From Calamus simplicifolius (Eukaryota; Streptophyta; Magnoliopsida; Arecales; Arecaceae), in the NCBI GenBank assembly GCA_900491605.1, contig UESW01004356.1, forward strand, positions 155,297 to 219,296: a DNA stretch of 64,000 nucleotides, in the 5' to 3' direction. Shown here piece by piece: positions 45,935 to 57,490 of the stretch; positions within the stretch are counted from its first letter, which is position 1; each line of letters begins with the position of its first letter. Both the position numbers and the translations under genes were made by a program. The notes under the pieces are model-generated. The model was not told the DNA's origin. It worked only from the letters and a program-made list of their open reading frames with translations, and made no database searches.

Positions 45935-47954
45935 AGGCAAGGTGAAAATAAATACAAGAAGACTATAATCAAAAAAATGATTGGGGGAAAGAAGTTACAA
46001 TAAAAGATAACGACTCTATGAAATTGCCTGAGCAAAGATGAGATCGGGATAGAAATAGATGTAGAGCCTTTTGAAGAATTAAGCTACTAGAGGATTTTTT
46101 TTTTTTTTAAGTCTTTGCACTTCAATTAGATTTTCGCTGCAAATCATATTGACAATTAATCCTATGCTTTTCTAAAATTACTTTTGATATATCTTTTTCT
46201 TCGATTTTGCTATAAGTCTTAGATTTTGGTTGGCCATTTTGTAGAAGATAATAAATCTTTATTGGAAAGCCAAACTCTTTTTGCAAATAGGTATCTCATA
46301 AAGATACGGCTTACAAATTCTATTAAAGCTTCATAAAAAGAGAAGCCACTAATTACCGACTAATTTTTCTTTGCGAAAACCTCCCCAATATGCAATTTGT
46401 TTCTTAAGGCTAACTATAGGAATACTTTGACTTACAAAGGCAAAGCAGATTTTCATATAATATTTTAAAATTTCTATATCACACCTTCACAATTTAGGTG
46501 CTTATAAAAGGAGTAGATAGAGAATGTACCAGTACTTGTAAGCTTTCAGTCCAGCATGTCTTCAATTCTGATTGGTTTGAAGGGAGCTATAAGCCGTAAC
46601 AAAGAGTCAAGATGATCCGCATCTTTCCTTAAAAGAGGACCAAAGAGTTTAATATTTCAGTCAAAGGATTATCAATTCCATCAAAATGCTACAGAGTAAT
46701 TATGCTTGACAATTTTTTGTATAAGCTGCTGATGTTGGCTCCATTCAATTTTTTTAAAAAAAAATCTAATATTTTGATCATTTTCTAATACGAAGGTAGA
46801 AGAGTTTCAAAAGACCTCTTGATTTATGTAAATATCCCTCTAAATTGGTGAAAGCCTAACTGGAGAGGCTTTCACTAGTTTGTGGAAAATTATCCAACAT
46901 GGACAACTGAAAGCCTAAAATGCATTCAAATTTGCAAGGCAAATTATTTTTATTTAATTCATGTCTTAAACCATTTTATCATCCAATTTCCTAATGAACT
47001 GCCAGGACATGAATCGTAATATTTTTAAAATTCAGAATATAAAGAAAAATATTTAAAAGGGTCCAATCTGTTAGCCTAATCATGGAGGCAACTCCAACAA
47101 AAATGAAATTAAGAAAAATATAGTTATGTTACTCTATTTTTAGCTGTAGTGATGGGTGGTGACGGTGGTGGTGCGGTTGAGAGGTAGTAGTGGTGAAGAT
47201 TAACGTGCAGTATTCGTCATGCGACAATAAAACATTTTTCTAGCATAGCAGCAGACTTGCAAGACAATTGTGCAGCACAAGATTGAGTTGGAACAGCACA
47301 GAAAGCTAACTCCTACAGCCCCTTAAAATAATGGTCCTTTGCCTTGTTGGAGCTAAGGGAGCAACATTGGCAAGTTCTGGCCAGATTGAAGCAGGTCCGT
47401 CGTAACCATTCTGAGAATGTTCTTGGTTGTGACGGCATATCTTTTGGACTTTAAGGGTGTCGTTATGTTATGGAGCTGCAAATTCTTGTTTTATGTTACG
47501 TTATCTTTCCAGTTAACTTGTGAAATGAGGCTGTTAACTGGACATGACAACTTTGAAGTCCTGGTTTAGTGAACGTATTTTTACAGTGAGTTGGTGCTGA
47601 CTTGATCAGTGAATGGATATTCTAATGCCCAATTAAATCCTGGTTTAGAGATCAATTTTGGCTTGGTTTATTTCATGTGATAGTACCATTCCGATTTGTT
47701 ATGGTCGCCTTCTGACTCGTCCTCTCGACCTTTAAAGACTTTACTTCCCAACCTCTTAGATAAGTTGCAATATTTTTCAACAATTTTCAGAAGCATTTAT
47801 CAGGATGCTTGAATATAAAACATCAGATTAGTTTAAAAAAAAGGTTTAAATAACTTTCCTGCCTCAGTTATATATGTTGTGGAGGGCAACTCAATTATCA
47901 TAATTGCTTGGTTGAATGGTTACTCAAAATGTACACCTTGATTATTTAAAAAAG
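45935..47954. other. AT-rich sequence, nothing recognised
   Basis: No ORF with known domain, no TIR or LTR pair. A short GGTGGTGACGGTGGTGG stretch lies near 47150. Possibly old decayed repeat or host intergenic DNA. Confidence 0.45.
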
Positions 47955-47987
47955 TAAAAAAGAAAGAAAAGATAAAGATGAAAATAT

Positions 47988-48027
<40 letters not shown>

Positions 48028-48263
48028 GCATAGATCAACCCTTTATATAGGACTAGGATTGATAATTACAAAGATTTTAGAAATCTTAAAAATTATACAG
48101 ATAAACAAAATATTTTAAAAATATTTCAACAAATCATATTAAATATTCCAAATCTTAGAATCTGATTAAATTATATCAAATATCCTAAATTCTAAAATCT
48201 CATCAAATCATATTAAATATCTTAAAATTTTAGCAAATATTCTAGTGAGAATATTCTTAGCAT
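47955..48263 (-). repeat. LTR of decayed copia remnant, with (TA)n
   Basis: On the minus strand it starts TGCTAAGAATATTCTCAC right after a purine-rich GGGGA and contains CCTATATAAAGGG near 48030-48045, a good TATA box. The far end is ill-defined next to a TA microsatellite (47991-48025). No second LTR is in the window. Confidence 0.65.
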
Positions 48264-49130
48264 CCCCTTAAAGTCAAGGTGGTGAAGTAGAATCCATCCC
48301 GAGTTTGAAAATCGAATTATGAAAACATTTGGGAGGATGAGTCTTAGTAAAGTATCTCCAAGTTGATTTGTGGGAGAGACTAAGCAAAATGTGAATTGCC
48401 ATGAAAAAAATGTTGGCTAATAAAATGACAATTAATCTTAAAATATTTAGTTTGCTCATGAAAAATATCATTATGCGCAATTTATATAGCACTTTGATTA
48501 TTACAGTATAGTGGGATAGTTAAGAATTGTAAAACACTTAGATCTTATAGTCAATGTAGCCATAAAAGCTCAATAGTGGTATAAGCTAGAGCATGATACT
48601 ATGCCTTCATACTAGAGCAAGCAACAACTATTTGCTCTTTGCTTTGCCAAGAAATGAGTGAATCTTCAAGTAAAAATTAATATCCCATAATTGATCTTCC
48701 GTTAGTGAAATCATCAGCCTAATCAGCATTAGAGAATGCTCATAGTTCTACAAATGAATGGGATAAGTAAAGGCCATGAAACAATGTCCCTTTGACATAT
48801 CGTGGTGGTCATGAATTGACTTACAAGATGAACAACATAAGATATGTCCGATCGTATAACAATAAAATAGATTAAGCTGCTAACTAATTGTTAATATAGA
48901 GTAAATTTGAAGCATACTTGACTTGAGATAAATAAAAGTTATCAGAATTAATGGATACCTTAAAGTCTAAAAAAATAATTAAAAAAGTTAAAATCTTTTA
49001 TTTCAAATTATTTACTAAGATATTTCTTAAAAATTTGAATACAAGTAAGATTATTCTTAATTTGTAATAATCATATCGTCCATGTAAATAAGTAAGAGAA
49101 TATATAGTATCAGAATATGAATTACAGATG
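48264..49130 (-). pseudogene. Decayed copia RT and RNase H remnant
   Basis: On the minus strand, with many stops: LLIYMDDMII (RT catalytic site, near 49070-49110), YLSQVKYASNLL, YVKGTLFHGLYLSHS, then SLISWQSKEQIVVACSSM (RNase H start) and NQSAI, AHNDIFHEQTK, CHFISQHF. It ends in a PPT-like AAGGGGA. The 5' half is missing, so it is truncated, perhaps by the TAT-like gypsy insertion. Confidence 0.8.
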
Positions 49131-49341
49131 GAAAAAGGTAGAGCAATAAGAAGTAGAACTGAAGTGAAAATACATTTTCAAATGAGATATATTTTCAAAT
49201 GCTAACAATGTTTCTTGTCACCACATGTTTACAAAGGGGAATTAAATGGGTGCTTTCGAGTACCAACCATCCAACTCGACTCAATTTGACTATGGAGACA
49301 TATCTCGAGGAATGACTTTTATGAGATTATAATATATTTGA
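49131..49341. other. Short AT-rich stretch before the TAT-like element
   Basis: No recognised feature; it could contain more decayed copia pol. Confidence 0.3.
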
Positions 49342-50120
49342 TGTGGTTGATCAACCACGTTAAGGCTAATGGATTTAGTGGCCGACGGATTACTCCCAGG
49401 TCCTCCTTAGCCTCGGACTCTAGGGTCCTCCTCAGCTTTGGACTCCCCGGTCCCCCTCGGCCTCGGACTCCCTGGACCCCCTTGGCCTCGGACTCCAGGG
49501 TCCCCTCGGCCTCGGACTCAGGGTCCCCCTCGGCTTTGGACTCTCCGGTCCCCCTCAGCCTCGGACTCCCTGGTCGGAGTCTTTCGTGGCCTCGACACCT
49601 GCAACTGCCATGTGGCCCACCAACCGCCTGCGACTGCACGTGGCCACTGCCAGTTATGATGCACGCCTGACGTGACCTAGCCCACCTATGACCTATGGAA
49701 CCGTGCTTGGCAGGAGGCTGACGGACAGGGCTATCCCCAACAAACTCAGGAGTGGTTGCGGCCTATCCCTATCAACCTTGCCGCTTGTCCACTACAAGAC
49801 AGTAGCATCTCGTAATCAACAACCTTCCAAAAGATGGGTAAAGGAGACTTCCGAGCAGGTATAAGGACCTTTGCTCATAACGAGAGAAGGAATCTGAACT
49901 CTAAGTTTTTCTGGCTAAAATATTTTAGTCCATTGTTCATCACTATTTCCCAAGTTACTCACTTGAGCGTTGGAGGGTCCCTACCGGTGCAACCGATCCC
50001 CGGGACTTTCTTGCAGGAATCTCATCGAGGAGGAGGTGTTAGGAGATTCCTGAACTATCCTCACCATCCTTCGGATCCATCCGTTACCCAACGTTCGAGG
50101 AACGTGACATGGCAGCAACA
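49342..50120 (+). repeat. TAT-like gypsy 5' LTR (approximate)
   Basis: Probable start TGTGGTTGATCAACCACG, a 16-bp perfect palindrome (49343-49358) inside it. The end is either GTGACA at 50109 or AGCAACA at 50120; the next bases, ATTGGCGTGCTAGG, resemble the ATTGGCGCCGTCTG of TAT elements. TATA candidate GGTATAAGGACC near 49858. Confidence 0.65.
49401..49574 (+). repeat. Minisatellite in the LTR, ~25-bp unit, about seven copies
   Basis: The unit TCCCCCTCGGCCTCGGACTC, then CCTGG, varies between copies in the CTCGG/CTTTGG part. ORFs on both strands here (e.g. 49319-49670) come from the repeat. Confidence 0.85.
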
Positions 50121-50140
50121 GATTGGCGTGCTAGGTAGGG
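50121..50140 (+). other. TAT-like gypsy PBS region
   Basis: GATTGGCGTGCTAGGTAGGG stands where TAT elements have TTGGCGCCGTCTGTGGG. The second half has changed, so the primer tRNA cannot be named with confidence. Confidence 0.5.
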
Positions 50141-50205
50141 GGAAAGAAGTAGAAAGCTTCGAACCAGCCAGCTATAGACTTTTCTTCCCCTGAGCAAACA
50201 AGAAG

Positions 50206-50806
50206 ATGGTGGTAACGTGCGCCCAGAAGATTTTCACCAGCCACGCTGGGGGGCATCGCCAGGGAGCTAAGCAGCCAAAGATCGGTCTCCCAGCTCCCCA
50301 GGCCAATGTTCCTACATAGCCACTGCCACCACCTCAGGACGATTGAATCGCTGCCCTTACCATGCAAGTCCAATCACTTATAGCAGTAATCCAAGAGCTG
50401 CAACAACAGCCAGCGGCCGCGCAGCAGCACCCAAGGCCACCCTCGTCGGGTTTGGGGATGGTTCAACCTAGTCAACAATTCACCCATGGAAGATCCCCTC
50501 AGCGGGAGACCCACTATCGTCGCATCTCGCCCAGAATTACGCTGAAAGGCCTCCAAGAGGCCTCGGTCTCCCTCCTGCCATGCTAGCGCTTTTCCTAAGT
50601 GGCGGCATGGGAGGGAGACTGAGCGATGGCATCATCATCGATGCCATCCTTCCCTATCTTCGGGATCTTCATAGGAGGGGTCCTTCGATTGCCGATCGCT
50701 CGCCATGCCGAGCAGCGGCTGGATGAGTACAACCAGCGGTTGGAGAAGCTCAGTCGTAAAATCATCAACCCACCAGAGGTAGACTATGATAGCCACCCTT
50801 CGTTGT
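50206..50806 (+). pseudogene. TAT-like gag, 5' part, broken before copia-3
   Basis: Likely start ATG 50206 (MVVTCAQKIFTS). A stop follows after about 35 codons, then MQVQSLIAVIQELQQQP (50362) and, in another frame, AEQRLDEYNQRLEKLSRK up to VDYDSHPSL at the insertion. Coiled-coil-like and Gln/Pro-rich, as in TAT Gag N-termini. Confidence 0.7.
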
Positions 50807-51630
50807 TGTTGGCCCAGATGGCAACCCAAAGGGGGGGTGAATTGGGTTCTTAAAAAATTTAACCTTTGAAAACGATTGGCTTTGAGATAAATAAAATTAA
50901 GTGCAAAGCGAATATTAATCACAAGCAAAGAGATAGAGAGAGAGACAATCAAACGGCAAGCACAAAGATTTTATAGTGGTTCGGTGTATCCAACACCTAC
51001 GTCCACTCCCAAGATCCACTTGGGTCCACACTATAATCCTCTTGATTACAGTCGAGTTGTTTTACAAGCTCACAACTCAGAACTTATTGTTTTCCCCGGA
51101 TCACAACGAACCCAGCTGGTTTTCCGGGCTCACCAGCACAAAACCCAAACACAAGCTAATCTAGCTTGCCCCGAGGTATACTACCTCCACTAATTCAATC
51201 CCCCTGATTGAATTAGCAAAAACAAGTAAAAAGTGTTTACAATAACAAACAGCTCCTTAAATGAGCAAATATTCAATGTAAATTAACAAGGTTAGAAAAG
51301 CCTGTTTGAAGCAGATTGGATTTGAGCTTTTCTTTTCTTCTTCTTTTCCTCTTCTCTTTGGAGATGTTGAATCAGGCCTCAGCTCGGATTCTTTGCAAAT
51401 GTTGCAGATGAGAAGTTGGAAAATCACAGAACAGGGCTTTTGGCTTCTTTTTCTTCTTTTTGGGAAATCCTCCGATTTTTGATTTTGAATGCCTTGGATT
51501 TCTCTTTGAGCTTTCTGGAGTAGATGGATTCGAACTTGGACTCTTTTCTCTTTGATTTCAAGCTCAAGACTTCTCGGATTTTTGATTTGTTTTCACTCTA
51601 TTTTTTCCATCGTTTTTCAAACGAGCGTTC

Positions 51631-51643
51631 TCCCCCTTTTATA
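51631..51643 (-). promoter_or_regulatory. copia-3 TATA box (left LTR)
   Basis: The minus strand reads TATAAAAGGGGGA, preceded by GAAATC. The equivalent in the right LTR lies at about 60354-60366. Confidence 0.75.
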
Positions 51644-51796
51644 GATTTCTCTTAATCCATGTTTTTGGTGAGAAACTAGCCATTGGAATGTACCTGGAAA
51701 GTTTGTCCATAAAATATATCCGTTAGAAGTTAGGTGAAATGAAAATATTACCGTTTGAGCTGATCTGGCATTTTAAAAATCCGTTCCTGACAGGTT

Positions 51797-52133
51797 GGAG
51801 TCGGCTCCAACTTTCAGGTGTCGGCTCCAAGTCGGTTATCCAAAAATAGAAAGTCAAGAGTTCGTTGAGGAGTCGGCTCCAAAAAGTTGAGTGTCGACTC
51901 GCCACTTTCGGGAGTCGGCTGAAAGACTGTAAGTGTCGGCTCCAGAGTAGTCAAAAAACACGCGTTCTGTTCCCGCATCGGAGTCGGCTCCAGACACTGT
52001 AAGTGTCGACTCCAAACTATGGGTGTCGGCTCCGAAACTCTGGGTGTCGGCTCCGGACCGTGCCAAAAATCAGAAAGACATTTGATTGGCCATGGGGTTG
52101 GCTCCAGATCTCCTAGGTGTCGACTCCAGCTCT
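51797..52133 (-). promoter_or_regulatory. U3 motif array: GTCGGCTCC/GTCGACTCC, about 12 copies (left LTR)
   Basis: The core G[AT]GTCG[GA]CTCC repeats every 20-50 bp, always in the same direction, separated by unrelated spacers. It lies about 150-500 bp upstream of the TATA box in element orientation, where retrotransposon enhancers sit. TGTCGG, within several copies, is the high-affinity auxin-response-factor hexamer; whether it acts so here is inference. Confidence 0.7.
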
Positions 52134-52297
52134 GAATTTTGAAACTTTCTTTTGGCAATGGATTCAAAACACGTTTCTTTATGTCTTTTGATTGATCAAA
52201 GATTTTTAAGCCCTGAAACACTTGTTAAATTTATTAGTAATAAAATGAATATACTCAAATCTTTTATTAATCATCAAAATCAATAATTGGGTCAACA

Positions 52298-52309
52298 ATC
52301 CCCCTTTTT
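52298..52309 (-). other. copia-3 polypurine tract
   Basis: The minus strand reads AAAAAGGGGGAT directly before the LTR start TGTTGACCC. Confidence 0.85.
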
Positions 52310-52852
52310 GATGATTATAACAACATTGAGTATATGCATGAGTAAACAATAGAGTTCTCAAATCAAAATTTTAAATATGTGATCCTCACATGTAAGCTCC
52401 CCCTGAATAAGGTAGCTCCCCCTATGAAGTTCAATTTAACAATCGTGCTTCCTTTTAGCTGAAAATATAGTGTTTGATACCAAAAAGGTAGATATATCAA
52501 TTTTAACTATGCTTATTTAAACCAATGTTTCTCTTTTTGTTTTACAATGCATATTTGATTAGAATTTTACATTCAATGCATATACGACATAACTACATAA
52601 CTCTCCCCCTTTTTTGTAATCAACAAAAAGATCAAGAAGAGTTAAGTAAAATGACAAAATTGATAGATCAAACAATTTTTCAATGATCAAAAGATATTCA
52701 TTAAGTATCTGATAAGAGTCAAGCATTACAAAAAGAAATTGAACTTTGTCAAACATCAAACTATACATCATTACATTAAGATTTCAAGATAAAACATCAA
52801 ACAACAACCTATACTTCATTGAATCAAAAACCTATACTTCATTAGATGATAA
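52310..52852. other. copia-3 region between ORF3 and PPT
   Basis: AT-rich, no domain; the minus ORF at 52559-52771 is not recognised. Confidence 0.4.
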
Positions 52853-54214
52853 TCACAGATTAGTTCTAATAATCCTTTGTAAATGTTCTAAAATTCTTTC
52901 CATCCCATCACTCTGAGTCCCTACAAATTCTTTTAATCTTCTATCAACAAATCCACATGCAGTCATAATCTTATCCTGAAGCTCAGCATTGCATTTGGAG
53001 TAGGTTTCTGAGTCTCCACAAATATCCTTAAGTTCTTCAAATATGTTCTTGAGATCAGTCTTTAAGGATTCAGCAGAGGAACCAAGAGTGGATTCAATCT
53101 TACTAATGCGATCATCCAAAGAGTAGAGGGTCTCTTTCAAGTTCATAAACTGATTATCAAACTCTGTCTTCATTTCTTCCTTTTGAGCAGCCAATAAACT
53201 CTTGAGTTGCTCTATCTGAACATCAAAAATCCGACAGAAGACATAAGTAGCTGAACAGGAACTGGAGCAGGAGCAGGACTGCTGGGCTCTGGAGAAGGAT
53301 GCCTCGCAGAAGGACCAGCCTCAGATGGTGCAGAAGATCTAAGCTCAGGGGCTCTCTCATCCAGACTGCCTTTCCTTTCCCATTGTCCATTAATCTTAAC
53401 AAAGCCCATCCGGTGCAAAGTAGCCAAACTATAATAATCAGTATGCCTAAGGTTCTTTGAAGGCTCACTGTCAGAAATCATAATTCCTTGGCTCCTGAAG
53501 ACCATAGTTAGAATCATACCATAGGGCAGTGAAGATCTCCTTTTTCCTCCAGCCTCGGCCATGTAGAAAATCATCATTGCAGCAAGGTTAATAGGCTGAC
53601 CTGTCAAAACACTGTCCATCACCACAATGTCTCGCTCCGAGACATACTCAAATCGGCCAGTCTTAGGGAATAAAATTCTACTGCAGATATTATGAAGTAG
53701 CCTAAGCTCCAAGGGTAATTGATTTGCCCTAACCTCTTCAAATTTAGAAACCTCTCTACCCAACATCCTTGATAGTGCATCAGACCTCTCACTATGAATA
53801 TCAGCTGCTAATCCAGTGATAGGAATGCTCAAAGATTTCCTAGCTTTTGAAAAGTAAGGTGGACTCTTTTCCCTCTAACAAAACTCACAATCCCACCGTC
53901 ACCCCTTGACAAATTGAAGTAAAATTCCTTGACTAGGGCGGATAGGTGGGAACATCCAATGAACATACTTTGTCCCAACCTAGCTCTTTGATTTGATTTC
54001 CAATTGAAAAGCCTCGGACTCAAAAAATTCAAAATCAACTTTCCTACCCATTGTAATCACTCTCTCGGCTAAGGTGTCTACCTGAGGAGATGAGGGACCA
54101 GGATTATCCGAAGGAGTAGAGGAATCTTCGCTCGGAGATGGCTCGCGGGATGCCTCGCCGTGCGTTGGTGGTCACGGGCGCTCCAAGAACTGATCCTCTC
54201 CGCTTTGGTGCCAT
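52853..54214 (-). pseudogene. copia-3 ORF3: plant-transposon-protein-like domain plus coiled coil
   Basis: Start ATG at 54214 (MAPKRRGSVLGAPVTT), about 450 codons if continuous, but with shifts near 54150, 53860 and 53215 and a TAG near 54000. After a Ser/Pro-rich linker comes GRKVDFEFFESEAFQLE, then REGK-type words (KEFYFNLSRGDG, VSFVRGKRVHLTF), LELRLLHNICSRILFPKTG, SERDIVVMDSVLTGQPINLA and SLPYGMILTMVFRSQGI, resembling the putative plant transposon protein domain (PF20167). A Pro-rich linker and a heptad-like C-terminus follow (EEMKTEFDNQFMNLKETL, DDRISKIESTL, LKTDLKNIFEELKDICG). No signal peptide or membrane segment. Function unknown. Confidence 0.75.
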
Positions 54215-54315
54215 TGAGTCCTTGGGAATGTTCGATTTGAGGAGAATTTGGCTTGGGGAAGTTTTGAGAGTTTTGGAGAGAGTTTGGAGGGATTGAAAAG
54301 ATGAAAATGACGGAG

Positions 54316-54512
54316 GTGTCGACTCTGCCCTAATAAAGTCAACTTGGGACCCAGTGTCGACTCCCGCAAAGTCGGGTGTCGACTCCAAGTCACTAACAAG
54401 TTAGCGCTCGAACTGGAGTCGGCTCCACTTATACGGGTGTCGGCTCCAAGGTCAAGGACCAAGAGCGACACAAAAGAGGTGTCGACTCCTCAAACTGAGG
54501 TGTCGACTCCAC
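54316..54512 (-). promoter_or_regulatory. Internal motif array upstream of ORF3, seven copies
   Basis: The same G[GA]GTCGACTCC/GTCGGCTCC motif as in the LTR U3, same direction, about 100-300 bp upstream of the ORF3 start codon. Between array and ATG the minus strand is pyrimidine-rich (CCCTCCAAACTCTCTCC), like a plant Y patch. No clear TATA box. A promoter role for ORF3 is inference. Confidence 0.55.
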
Positions 54513-54705
54513 TGACAGTTTCAGAGAAAAATAAATGAGTTTCAAACATCCGAAACTTGTCAAAATAGGGTCAATAAATTTTAAAAAAATCTTTGGAATA
54601 TGAAGAATCAAATTACCTGAATGACTAGATAAATTGTCCTTAAAATTATGAAGGAATTTCAAGAAATTAAAAAAATCTAGATAGTCATTCCTTAAAGTTT
54701 CAAAA

Positions 54706-56260
54706 TCATTCCAAAGGGTCACAAATCCCTAATTCACCTCTAAGATAACAAAATCTCTCTTCACTTAAGGGTTTTGTAAGTATATCAGCTAATTGATCTT
54801 CAGTATTAACATAATCAAAAATTTCATTATTAGCTACATGTTCTCTTATAAAGTGATATCTAATTTCAATGTGTTTTGTTCTTGAATGTTGAATTGGATT
54901 TTTAGTTAAATTTATTGCACTTGTTATCACATCTAATAGGAGTTTTATCAAGTGGTATACCGTAATCTTCGAGTTGTCGCTTAATCCAAAGGATTTGAGC
55001 ACAGCAACTTCCAGCTGCAACATATTCTGCCTCAGCAGTTGATAATGCAACCGAATTTTGCTTTTTGCTAAACCAAGAGATTAAGTTACTTCCTAAGAAT
55101 TGACATGCACCACTTGTACTTTTTCTATCTAGTTTATCCAGCATAGTCAGAATCAGAATATGCAATCAAATTCAATGTTGAGTCTTTAGAATACCATAAA
55201 CCTACATTTTTAGTTCCATTTAGATATCTCAAGATTCTTTTTACAGCAATTAAATGAGATTCTTTAGGTTCAGATTGAAATCTAGCACATAAACAAACAG
55301 CAAACATTATATCTGGTCTACTAGCTGTTAGGTAAAGAAGAGATCCGATCATACCTCTATAATATTTTTGATCTACTTTCTTACCATCTTCATCTTTGTC
55401 TAATTTGCATGGACTCATAGGTGTTCCAAGGGGTTTAATTGACTCCATTCCAAACTTCTTGAGAAGTTCTTTTGTGTATTTTGCTTGATTGATGAAAATC
55501 CCTCTTTGCTTTGCTTGATTTGAAGTCCTAGGAAGAAATTGAGTTCTCCCATCATGCTCATTTCGAACTCACCCTGCATTAACTTAGCAAATTCTTGACA
55601 CAAAAGATTGTTAGTAGCACCGAATACAATATCATCAACGTATATTTGTACTACTAATAAATCCTTGTCTTTTCTTTTCAAAAATAGTGTTTTATCAACA
55701 TTTCCTCTTGTAAAATCATTTTCAATCAGAAATTTACTTAATCTTTTATACCAAGCTCTAGGTGCTTGTTTTAAACCATATAGTGCTTTGTGCAATTTAA
55801 AAATATGATTTGAAAATTCATGATCTTCAAAACCAGGAGGTTGTTCAACAAAAACTTCCTCATTTATAAATCCATTTAAAAATACTTTTAACATCCATTT
55901 GAAATAAATTGATATGCATATGACATGCAAAAGCGAGTAATAATCTAATTGCTTCTAATCTAGCTACAGGTGCAAAAGTTTCATCAAAATCAATTCCTCT
56001 TCTTGATTATATCCTTTTGCGACTAATCTAGCTTTGTTTCTAATTACTATGCCATTTTATCTAATTTATTTCTAAATACCCATTTTGATCCTATAACAGA
56101 ATGATCTTTAGGTCTATCTACAAGGGTCCAGACATTATTCCTAGTAAATTGATTTAATTCTTCTTGCATAGCTAACATCCAATTATTATCTTTTTCAGCC
56201 TCTTCAATAGTTTTAGGTTCAATTTGAGATAAATGCAAGATGATTATTGATGTTTCTCAT
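54706..56260 (-). pseudogene. copia-3 reverse transcriptase and RNase H, frameshifted
   Basis: Minus order: EEAEKDNNWMLAMQEELNQF and VWTLVDRPKDHSVIGSKWVF (56047-56238), FLNGFINEEVFVEQPPGF, HKALYGLKQAPRAWYKRLSK, the catalytic VQIYVDDIVFGATN (near 55625-55665), then RPDIMFAVCLCARFQSEPK, NLIAYSDSDYAG and RNase H STAEAEYVAAGSCCAQILW, HSRTKHIEIRYHFIREHV, TEDQLADILTKPL. Frame changes near 55980, 55430, 55140 and 54905. Confidence 0.9.
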
Positions 56261-56589
56261 TGACGATCTAGTTCTTACTCCTTGAGATGGATCACCTATA
56301 ATTAATTCTTTTGGATGACTATAGGCATATCTCCAATCTCTAGGAAGATCTACATCATTATGATTTGCATCAACAACATCAACACTAGGAGAATCATTAT
56401 CTTTAGCTCCTTGTTCATGATCTGAAGATACATCTATATTTAATTTTTCAATGTCCCTTTCTAATATGTATCTTCTTCATCATCAATCTTTCCAGAACTC
56501 GATGCTAAAGATTCATCAAAAACTACATGAATAGATTCTTCTACAATTAAGTTTCTTTTGTTAAACACTCTATAGGCTTTACTAGATGT

Positions 56590-57490
56590 TGAATATCCTA
56601 AGAATATGTCTTCATCTGATTTTGCATCAAATTTTCTAGATTATCTTTACCATTATTATGAATGAAACATTTACAACCAAATGCATGAAAATAACTTATG
56701 TTTGGTTTTCTATTGTTCCATAGTTCATAAGGAGTTTTCTTAAGGATTGGCCTAATTAAAGCTCTATTAAGAATGTAACATGCCGTGTTTATAGCTTCCG
56801 CCCAAAAGTACTTTGGTAAGTTGCTTTCACATAGCATGGTACGGGCCATGTCTTCTAAAGTCCTATTTTTTCTTTTTACAACTCCATTTTGTTGTGGTGT
56901 TCTAGGTGCTGAAAAATTATAATGGATGCCATTTTCAATGCAAAAGTTTTCAAATAAATGATTTTCAAATTCAGTGCCATGATCACTTCTAAGAGACACT
57001 ATGGTGTTGTTTTTCTCATTTGTGACCTTCTTGAAGAATTTCAAAAATAATGGAAAGGTCTCATCTTTATGAGCTAAAAACAATACCCAAGTATCTAGAA
57101 TAATCATCTACAATCACAAGACCATATTTCTTTCCTCTAGACTAGTGGTTCTAGTAGGTCCGAAGAGATCCATGTGAAGTAGTTCAAGTGGCCTAGAAGT
57201 GGAAACAATGTTTTTAGTTTTGAAAGAGTTTCTAGTTTGCTTTCCAAATTGACATGCATCACAAATTTTGTTATTTTCAAAATCTAGTTGTGGAAGACCT
57301 TTTACTAAATCCATTCTAATTAATTTTGAAATTAGGTGTGTGCTTGCATGACCTAATCTACGATGCCACAGCCATCCAATCTTATTTATATTAGCATTAT
57401 TAGCAACTAAGCAATGATTACCAGTAGACAAATTATCTAAATCAATCAAGTATACATTGTCATTTCTATTTCCAGTAAATATCATGCTAT
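56590..57490 (-). pseudogene. copia-3 integrase, catalytic Glu changed to Lys
   Basis: ORF 57114-57485 has WLWHRRLGHASTHLISKL and CDACQFGKQTRNSF (HHCC), LLHMDLFGPTRT. ORF 56598-57107 has LRSDHGTEFENHLFENFC and RTPQQNGVVKRKNRTLEDMA: the residue before RKNRT is Lys (AAA) where the catalytic Glu is required. KKTPYELWNNRKPNISYFH follows. Confidence 0.9.

Larger units (their letters stand above)
50807..52297 (-). repeat. copia-3 left LTR (3' LTR)
   Basis: Plus-strand start TGTTGGCCCAGATGG, end ATTGGGTCAACA. On the minus strand, U3 holds the motif array (52133-51797), then TATAAAAGGGGGA near 51631-51643, then the R/U5 part. Confidence 0.93.

Noticed and set aside
49319..49670. ORFs of 73-110 codons on both strands
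   Set aside because: They are frames through the LTR minisatellite.
51797..52133. CRISPR-like array of short repeats
   Set aside because: Motif only 9-12 bp, irregular spacing, in a retrotransposon LTR of a plant genome, repeated in both LTRs.
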